A DNA stretch of 7,018 nt from Candidatus Zixiibacteriota bacterium (GTDB lineage: Bacteria > Zixibacteria > MSB-5A5 > GN15 > FEB-12). The DNA is taken from contig JAOZPL010000100.1 of the NCBI GenBank assembly GCA_029932795.1, forward strand, positions 1-7,018, read 5' to 3'. This document shows, in pieces, positions 1-4,882 of this stretch (position 1 is its first letter; each line of letters begins with the position of its first letter). Made by a program: the position numbers and the translations under genes. The notes under the pieces are model-generated. The model saw only the letters and a program-made list of their open reading frames with translations. It searched no databases and had not been told where the DNA came from.

Positions 1-1391
1 ACCTGGGTTTTTCTACCACAGTCACGGCGCAGGTAGAACCTGTAACGGATACTTTCCACGTAGACACGACCGAAGAGACGCCGCTGGAGACACCAGAGGC
101 TGACACGTTAAAGACCTCCGACCTGGCGCCTGAAGATGTCCGGGGGTGTCTTATCACCAACGTGTTTTACGATGCGGAGGTGCGAGAGATCCTGCAAACG
201 ATGTCTGCCCAGTGCTACGTTAACATCGTTGCCGATGAGACGGCCTCCGGTATTCTCACGATTGAGCTCGTGGACGTGCCTCTGGAAGAGGCCATGCGGA
301 GGATATTGATGCCGCTAGGTCTCACCTTTCGGTGGCTGGACGGCTACTACCTGGTAGGGTCACCGCGTCCGGATAATCTCTCCTATCCTCTTCTGGCAAC
401 AACAGAGTTGTACCGTCCGAATTTCATCAAGGCGGTTGATGTGCCGAAACTTCTCTCTACGTTTTACGAGCCGTTTCTGCGGATTAATAAGGAGACCAAC
501 ACTGTCGCGATGGCCGGTTCGCCCGAATTGATAGAGCAGATGAAGGCTGATCTGGCCCGGATCGATATACCTCCGCGGCAGGTGATGATCGAGGCGCTGA
601 TAACAGAGACTTCCTCCGACGTGAGCCGGGAACTGGGCATTTCGTGGGGTCTGGCCGGTGCCGGTGGCTCCCACGGCCGTGACAGTATCCGTATCGACGC
701 TTACCCGTCGGGCAGAGGGGATACGGCGTACTTCTCCGACCCTGACAGATTCACCACTTTCTTTGAGCGCGTGGCTATCCAGAGCAGCAACTGGGTAAGT
801 AGATTTCGCGCCAAGCTGGACGCTTATGTGAGTGAGGGTGAGGCGATTGTTCGGGCCAATCCACGCATCGCCACCCTGGAGGGTAACAAGGCACGCATCT
901 TCATCGGGCGGGAAGAGTATTTCTCCATTCTCACCGGCTCCGTCTCATTCGCCTATGCGCAGCTGGAGGTCATCAAGACAGGTATCTCACTTACGATTAT
1001 TCCCTATGTCTCGGATGATGGTTTTATGACGCTTGAGGTTGAACCGGAGGTCTCCGATGTAATTGGTTCCGGGAGTACTGGCCTGCCGGTAACGAACAAG
1101 CGTAGTGTGACGACGAAAGTCCGGGTTGCCGAGGGCGAGACGGTGGTTATCGGGGGGCTGACGGTCAAAAACCGCATCGAAGTAAGGCGGAAGATTCCCC
1201 TTCTGGGATCAATCCCCCTGCTCGGTTACCTCTTCCGGCATACCGAAACCATGGTGGATGAGAGCGAGATCACTGTGTTGATAACGCCCCACCTGTGGCC
1301 GCTGGAGAGTGATTTCAGGGAGGAACTTGCAGATCAGGTTCAGAAACCGGTTGAGCCGGAAGAAACGTTATCACCACCTGACACCGAGTGA
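1..1391 (+). CDS. Secretin family outer-membrane pore protein (GspD/PilQ superfamily), 5' partial
   Basis: Secretins assemble into large outer-membrane channels for type II secretion, type IV pili and related machines. The frame is open from the first full codon at position 3 to TGA at 1389-1391 (462 residues visible), so a GTG start at 162 is unlikely. The first visible residues end in V-T-A followed by Q-V-E-P, like the end of a signal peptide, so the real start is probably only a short way upstream. Numbering from codon 3: an acidic Thr/Glu/Pro-rich linker (about 10-45); an STN/N0-like domain (about 50-120); an N1-like secretin_N domain ending in AGSPELIEQ (171-179) and QVMIEA (193-198); then the secretin beta domain, with VEPEVS (346-351), VVIGGL (381-386) and the diagnostic IPLLGSIPLLGYLF (398-411). 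A Pro/Glu-rich tail follows. Only one N1-type domain is present, so it is compact compared with GspD (usually over 600 residues). Family assignment is firm; whether it serves a pilus, a secretion system or another machine cannot be told, because the upstream neighbours are outside the window. Confidence 0.93.
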   Translation, partial: LGFSTTVTAQVEPVTDTFHVDTTEETPLETPEADTLKTSDLAPEDVRGCLITNVFYDAEVREILQTMSAQCYVNIVADETASGILTIELVDVPLEEAMRRILMPLGLTFRWLDGYYLVGSPRPDNLSYPLLATTELYRPNFIKAVDVPKLLSTFYEPFLRINKETNTVAMAGSPELIEQMKADLARIDIPPRQVMIEALITETSSDVSRELGISWGLAGAGGSHGRDSIRIDAYPSGRGDTAYFSDPDRFTTFFERVAIQSSNWVSRFRAKLDAYVSEGEAIVRANPRIATLEGNKARIFIGREEYFSILTGSVSFAYAQLEVIKTGISLTIIPYVSDDGFMTLEVEPEVSDVIGSGSTGLPVTNKRSVTTKVRVAEGETVVIGGLTVKNRIEVRRKIPLLGSIPLLGYLFRHTETMVDESEITVLITPHLWPLESDFREELADQVQKPVEPEETLSPPDTE

Positions 1392-1411
1392 CCTTTCACT
1401 GGTTCTCTGAC

Positions 1412-1433
1412 TACCCCTCGCCTTGAGGGAGTA
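1412..1433 (+). other. Stem-loop 21 bases after the secretin stop codon
   Basis: CCCTC (1415-1419) pairs with GAGGG (1425-1429) around a 5-base loop. The stem extends by TAC (1412-1414) with GTA (1431-1433) if A1430 is bulged. No T-run follows, so it is not a classical intrinsic terminator. It may protect or define the 3' end of the secretin transcript. This rests on base pairing only. Confidence 0.3.
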
Positions 1434-1485
1434 TCCCTGTTCATAAGTTGCACAGTTACAGTTGACTCAGATTGGCCGTTTTGGG

Positions 1486-1507
1486 CCTCCTGGTGAGTGA
1501 CAGGGGG
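1486..1507 (+). other. Stem-loop in the leader of the exported-protein gene
   Basis: CCTCCTG (1486-1492) pairs with CAGGGGG (1501-1507) over seven base pairs, one of them G-U, around an 8-base loop. No clear T-tract follows, only TGTTT a few bases on. It lies between the secretin and the next gene and could be a transcript-end structure; its function is unknown. Confidence 0.25.
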
Positions 1508-1532
1508 GAGTACTGTTTGAGGCAATAAAACC

Positions 1533-1562
1533 TTGACTATATGTGTATAAGGGTAAAAATTA
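1533..1562 (+). promoter_or_regulatory. Weak sigma70-like promoter candidate for the exported-protein gene
   Basis: A good -35 hexamer, TTGACT (1533-1538), sits in the AT-rich stretch ahead of the gene. No matching -10 is convincing: TAAAAA (1554-1559, 15-base spacer) and AAATTA (1557-1562, 18-base spacer) are both poor. A promoter is expected in this 211-base gap, but its exact place is uncertain. Confidence 0.3.
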
Positions 1563-1592
1563 TCAAACAGGACACAGCCTGAGAAAACTATC

Positions 1593-1599
1593 AGGAGGG
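1593..1599 (+). promoter_or_regulatory. Ribosome binding site that fixes the start at 1603
   Basis: AGGAGGG is a near-perfect Shine-Dalgarno sequence ending three bases before ATG at 1603. The same frame stays open upstream to a GTG at 1543, but that start has no such site and would put 20 polar residues before the signal peptide. The 1603 start is therefore preferred. Confidence 0.8.
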
Positions 1600-1602
1600 A
1601 CT

Positions 1603-2280
1603 ATGAAGAGACTCTTACTGCTTGTTATGGTGTTGCTGCTGGCGGTTCCCACCGTCGAAGCCAGAAAGAAAAAAGATAAAGCCGGGAAGATGGTTGGCTC
1701 GGTTTATCAGGACAAGAAGTACGACTTCAAGCTGACAGTGCACGAGAACTGGAAAGCCAGGATCGAGAAAAACAAAAGCAATTTCCGCCTGATCCTTACA
1801 CAAAGGAAATACGGTACACCGTCCGACTATGCAGATGCACCGGATTACACAAAGGTTCCCCGGGTTGCCGTTTTTGTGGATACCAGCAGCATGGGGGTTT
1901 TCCCGTTTGTTGATTCCCTGCTGAGTGAAGGGTATAAATCCGAACAGAAGAAAACCCTGTTAAAAGAGTTTGAGTTCCTTAACGAGCCGGAGATAATTCC
2001 CAAGGGCCGCAGCAGGATCGAGGTCGGCGGTGAGAGCGGCCTGATATGGAAGGGCCAGTCCAAGTACATTAAGGAAGTCCAGACGTCGGCCGGCGCGGTA
2101 GGTGGCAAAAGAGTATATGGTTCATACGGCGGCGCTATTCTGGCCGCCAAGAATAAGAAGACCAACACCATCGTGCTTTTTCATCTGATGTGTGAATGGG
2201 AATATTTCGAGCCGGTGCTCAACGAAGTAAAAGCGATTGTCACCAGCCTGGAATGGTTACCGGGCGAGGAGGAGTCATAG
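1603..2280 (+). CDS. Exported protein of unknown function, possible PsbP/Mog1-like fold
   Basis: I do not recognise this 225-residue protein. Residues 1-20 form a clear Sec signal peptide: basic MKR, a Leu/Val-rich core, and V-E-A before the likely cut. The mature protein begins with a strongly basic patch, RKKKDKAGK (21-29). There is no lipobox cysteine, so it should be a soluble periplasmic or secreted protein; the only cysteine is at 197. The body has a single-domain pattern: a YDFKLTVHENW segment (40-50), hydrophobic strands near 61-66 and 86-92, a Gly/Ser-rich region (163-178), a strand TIVLFHLM (189-196), and a final helix leading to IVTSLEW (212-218). Short Tyr-x-Phe-x-Leu...Trp starts and closing helices of this kind occur in PsbP/Mog1-type domains; this is a fold guess from pattern alone. 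It has its own strong ribosome binding site, and a hairpin with a T-run after its stop suggests that it is transcribed as a single gene. Confidence 0.85.
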   Translation: MKRLLLLVMVLLLAVPTVEARKKKDKAGKMVGSVYQDKKYDFKLTVHENWKARIEKNKSNFRLILTQRKYGTPSDYADAPDYTKVPRVAVFVDTSSMGVFPFVDSLLSEGYKSEQKKTLLKEFEFLNEPEIIPKGRSRIEVGGESGLIWKGQSKYIKEVQTSAGAVGGKRVYGSYGGAILAAKNKKTNTIVLFHLMCEWEYFEPVLNEVKAIVTSLEWLPGEEES

Positions 2281-2282
2281 CA

Positions 2283-2309
2283 GCCGGACTGCAGCAACCG
2301 GCCCTTTTT
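2283..2309 (+). terminator. Probable intrinsic terminator after the exported-protein gene
   Basis: GCCGG (2283-2287) pairs with CCGGC (2298-2302) around a 10-base loop, followed by CC and five T residues (2305-2309). The stem is short and the loop long, so it may be leaky. Its place, two bases after the stop codon and just before a strong promoter, supports the call. Confidence 0.5.
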
Positions 2310-2313
2310 GTTA

Positions 2314-2342
2314 TTGACCGGTGAGCTTGCCTGTGATATTAT
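2314..2342 (+). promoter_or_regulatory. Strong sigma70-type promoter for the lapA-lapB-SPOR-mutS genes
   Basis: The -35 TTGACC (2314-2319) and -10 TATTAT (2337-2342) are separated by exactly 17 bases, and TG one base before the -10 (2334-2335) makes it an extended -10. Each hexamer differs from consensus at one position. Transcription would begin near 2349, giving a leader of about 35 bases with a GGAGG ribosome binding site at 2374-2378. The assignment assumes a housekeeping sigma factor of the common type; lineages such as Bacteroidota use other elements. Confidence 0.65.
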
Positions 2343-2382
2343 GAATTCTACTGTTGGATAATGAGTATCTGCCGGAGGTTTT

Positions 2383-2748
2383 ATGCGGGCCATTCTGGTT
2401 GTTCTGACTGTCGTTCTGATAGTATGCTTTCTGGCGTTTGTTGTGTACAACGCAGGTGAGCGAGTAAATGTAAACAAGCAGCCGTTTGCTCAGGGCCAGT
2501 TTCACAATGTGGCACTGGCCGAAGTTGTCTTCTGGGCCTTTGTAGGCGGTGTGATCCTGTCGCTTCTGGTGTTTGTAATGATTTATATCCGGCAATCGGT
2601 TCAGCTTCGTGCGAGTAGAAAACGTATCCGGGCGCTGGAAGGGGAAGTGACCATTCTCCGTAACCGTCCCATTGAAGAATCGGCGGAGCTCCTCAAGGGG
2701 GCTGACCTCAAGTCCGAGAATTTCAAGTCCCCGTTTGCAAAAGGCTGA
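2383..2748 (+). CDS. lapA: LapA-domain (DUF1049) inner-membrane protein
   Basis: This 121-residue protein has the LapA layout. Transmembrane segment 1 spans about residues 3-22 and is followed by YNAGERV; a short periplasmic loop is followed by transmembrane segment 2 (about 46-69); then comes a basic, coiled-coil-like cytoplasmic segment (about 71-95) with RASRKRIRALEGEV. The last 25 residues are polar and probably disordered. In E. coli, LapA is a small inner-membrane partner of LapB in control of lipopolysaccharide synthesis. The next gene, five bases on, encodes a membrane-anchored TPR protein of LapB type, which strengthens the call. Start: ATG with GGAGG four bases upstream. It is the first gene behind the promoter at 2314-2342. 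DUF1049 proteins also occur outside LapB pairs, so the function is inferred from family and position. Confidence 0.8.
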   Translation: MRAILVVLTVVLIVCFLAFVVYNAGERVNVNKQPFAQGQFHNVALAEVVFWAFVGGVILSLLVFVMIYIRQSVQLRASRKRIRALEGEVTILRNRPIEESAELLKGADLKSENFKSPFAKG

Positions 2749-2753
2749 GCGGC

Positions 2754-3848
2754 ATGTTGGTTTATATTCTCGGCCTGCTGGTTTTCCTGCTCGGGGCTCT
2801 CTGCTTTTTCCTGCTGTACGACAGGTTCCGGTTGAAGCGTCGCCAGCCCGTGTCCTCGTTGTATGTTGAGGCTCTGGTGGCTCTTCTGGATGGCAAACAG
2901 GAGTCTGCATTCACGAAACTTCGGCAGGTTGTGGCTGATGATTCCAACAATATCGATGCTTATCTACGCTTGGGACAGATTCTCCGGGAAAACAACCAGC
3001 CTGATCGAGCCCTGCAGGTCCACCGGGACCTGACTCTGCGTTCCGGCCTGTCGCATCAGGAGAAAAAGGCGATTCTGCGACAATTGGTGTCTGACTACAT
3101 AACGGCTAATGATCTGAAAACCGCCGAGGCAGCCCTTAAGGAGCTAATTACGATGGATTCGGGCGACCACTGGGCCCACAGTACTCTGTTGAGCCTTCAG
3201 GAGAAAGCAGAGAAGTGGGAAGATGCATACCATACCGCGGTGCAGCTACTTCGCCTGGAAGCAAACAAATCGAAAAAACTACTGGCGGGCTACAAGTTCC
3301 AGATGGGGCAGAACCTGCTGAAGAAGCGGGAATATCACAAGGCGCGAGTGATCTACAAGGAAGCGATTGGACTCGACCCGACTTTTGTCCGGGCGTACCT
3401 GGCGATAGGGGATTCCTATTACGATGAGAAACGATTCGAGGACGCTGTTAATTTCTGGAACAAGTTGATTTCCGCCGTCCCGGAGAGAGGGCATCTTGTC
3501 ATTGATCGCCTGAAAAAGACCTACTTCGAACTGGGCCGTTTTGGTGACATCGTCCAGGTTTGTGAGAGCATTCTCGAACGTGATCCGAAGAATCTGGAAG
3601 CACGTCGGACACTGGCGGAGTTCCACGAAAAAAAGGGTGACCTTGCGGCTGCCACCGGCATATTGGAGCAGACAATCGACGATTACCCCGACGATAATAT
3701 GATCGTTCTGGACTTGACCCGCATCTATCTTGAAAAAGGGGACAAGAAGAAGCTAAACGAGCTGTTGCGCAGTCTCGAAAGCAAGCGTGAAAAACAAGAA
3801 AACACCGCGCCGGTGAAACCGGTTGATGCTTCCGCTATCGGTACCTGA
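2754..3848 (+). CDS. lapB: LapB-like membrane-anchored tetratricopeptide repeat protein
   Basis: This 364-residue protein has one N-terminal transmembrane segment (about 2-22), a basic stop (RFRLKRR, 24-30), and a cytoplasmic array of TPR-like helical pairs. The clearest are about 67-98 (AYLRLGQILRENNQPDRAL), 181-213 (QMGQNLLKKREYHKARVIY), 214-246 (AYLAIGDSYYDEKRFEDAV) and 283-312. The single anchor, the segment YVEALVALLDGKQESAFTKL (37-56) and the RDLTLRSGLSHQEKKAILRQ region (91-110) resemble E. coli LapB (YciM), which guides LpxC to FtsH and so limits lipopolysaccharide synthesis. Unlike E. coli LapB (389 residues), there is no C-terminal rubredoxin-like domain: the only cysteines are at 17 and 270, no CxxC pair is present, and the protein ends in a charged Lys/Glu then Pro/Val tail. 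The ribosome binding site AAAGG (2740-2744) lies at the end of lapA. It could instead be a generic TPR scaffold; pairing with lapA favours LapB. Confidence 0.75.
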   Translation: MLVYILGLLVFLLGALCFFLLYDRFRLKRRQPVSSLYVEALVALLDGKQESAFTKLRQVVADDSNNIDAYLRLGQILRENNQPDRALQVHRDLTLRSGLSHQEKKAILRQLVSDYITANDLKTAEAALKELITMDSGDHWAHSTLLSLQEKAEKWEDAYHTAVQLLRLEANKSKKLLAGYKFQMGQNLLKKREYHKARVIYKEAIGLDPTFVRAYLAIGDSYYDEKRFEDAVNFWNKLISAVPERGHLVIDRLKKTYFELGRFGDIVQVCESILERDPKNLEARRTLAEFHEKKGDLAAATGILEQTIDDYPDDNMIVLDLTRIYLEKGDKKKLNELLRSLESKREKQENTAPVKPVDASAIGT

Positions 3849-3883
3849 GACCGGCGCTGTGTCGGCGGAATCCCTTTTTATCA

Positions 3884-4882
3884 ATGAAACGGACATTTTT
3901 TTCTGTAACTTTGTCTCTGGTAATGGCTGCCAGTGACCTGCCGGCCGCAGACATCTACTCATTGATAAGAACCGGCAGGCTCAAAGAAGCCTCAGATTCA
4001 CTCTCCCTACAGAGCAGCGCTGCTCTCCGTGATGGCAGGTTACTTTTTATGCGGAGTATGTTAGAAGAGAACGGCGACGAGTCCGCTAGGCTCATGGAAG
4101 CTGCTCTCAGGGCATCGGTGCCTGCCCGTTACCAGGAAGAGATATATTATCGACTGGCACAACACTGTCTGATCAAGCGGGACTTCACGCAGCTGTCGCG
4201 ATGGGTCAATCAATATCGGGCGCAATGGGAAACTGGCCGGTATCGAGCTGAGATGATGCGCTTTTCTGTCCTGGTGGATCAAATGACGAACGATTACGAG
4301 TCCGCTCTCAAGCAGGTTGATCGTTACTTGTTGTACTACACCGTTGGAGATGAAGCACAGCGGGGTCAGATCGACAAAGCACGGGTACTCCGCGCACACA
4401 AAAAGGATATTGGCGCCACCAAGATGTTACAGTCATTGGCGCGGGGCAAACCGGGGCCTGGTGTGCCGCAGGCACTCTATCTCCTTGCCCTGAACGCGGT
4501 AAAACGGGATCGTATAGATGACGCCGTTTTCTACTACAACTTGCTCCGTGAGGGTTTCCCCAACGCTGTCGGACTTGATTGTCTGGTCGACCGGCTGGGT
4601 GGTATGTCCCAGAAGATATCACATGATCGCAGTGCTGAGGAAATAACCGGGACCTATTATTCGGTGCAGGTGGGAGTCTTTTCAGACAAGGGCAATGCCA
4701 AAAAACACGCTGCGACTTTCAAACCATACAATCAAAAAGTAGATATTAAAGTCAAGACAATTTCAGGAAAGAAATACCGCATCGTTTACGTGGGGCGTTT
4801 CCAGACCTTTGAGGAGGCGCGGCAGTTCAAAACGGAACTGGAAATCGCGCACGGTGAAGTCTATCAGGTAGTAGCCCGATGA
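3884..4882 (+). CDS. Exported helical-repeat protein with C-terminal SPOR domain
   Basis: SPOR domains bind peptidoglycan glycan strands stripped of stem peptides and often bring proteins to the division site. The last 77 residues (about 256-331) form one: YYSVQVGVFSDKGNAKKHA, then YRIVYVGRF, then EEARQFKTEL, matching the usual beta-alpha-beta repeat. Residues 1-22 look like a Sec signal peptide ending LPAA before DIYS, with no lipobox cysteine. The middle (about 25-240) is alpha-helical and TPR-like, with repeated ALxxA-type pairs such as QALYLLALNAVKRDRIDDAV (196-215), so it is probably a protein-binding scaffold. It would act in the periplasm at the cell wall. The start lacks a good ribosome binding site: the nearest purine-rich run, GGCGGA (3864-3869), is 14 bases away. 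A later ATG at 3923 would remove most of the signal peptide, so 3884 is kept. It lies 35 bases after the LapB-like gene and overlaps mutS by four bases. Function beyond wall binding is unknown. Confidence 0.85.
   Translation: MKRTFFSVTLSLVMAASDLPAADIYSLIRTGRLKEASDSLSLQSSAALRDGRLLFMRSMLEENGDESARLMEAALRASVPARYQEEIYYRLAQHCLIKRDFTQLSRWVNQYRAQWETGRYRAEMMRFSVLVDQMTNDYESALKQVDRYLLYYTVGDEAQRGQIDKARVLRAHKKDIGATKMLQSLARGKPGPGVPQALYLLALNAVKRDRIDDAVFYYNLLREGFPNAVGLDCLVDRLGGMSQKISHDRSAEEITGTYYSVQVGVFSDKGNAKKHAATFKPYNQKVDIKVKTISGKKYRIVYVGRFQTFEEARQFKTELEIAHGEVYQVVAR

Noticed and set aside
162..1391. Secretin starting at the GTG at 162
   Set aside because: The frame is open to the window edge and the upstream residues look like the end of a signal peptide plus linker; starting at 162 would cut into the STN-like domain and remove the export signal.
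1543..1602. 20-residue upstream extension of the exported protein
   Set aside because: No ribosome binding site precedes 1543, the residues are polar, and an excellent site sits just before the ATG at 1603 where a signal peptide begins.
2311..2910. Long minus-strand open frame of 199 residues opposite lapA and the start of the LapB-like gene
   Set aside because: It is a mirror of two well-supported genes, rich in Arg, Pro and Thr, with no recognisable domain and no promoter or ribosome binding site of note.
3851..3879. Possible terminator or attenuator between the LapB-like and SPOR genes
   Set aside because: CCGxCG can pair with CGxCGG (3851-3856 with 3863-3868), but a G-G mismatch splits the stem, and the T-run (3875-3879) begins six bases after it. 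Too weak to call.
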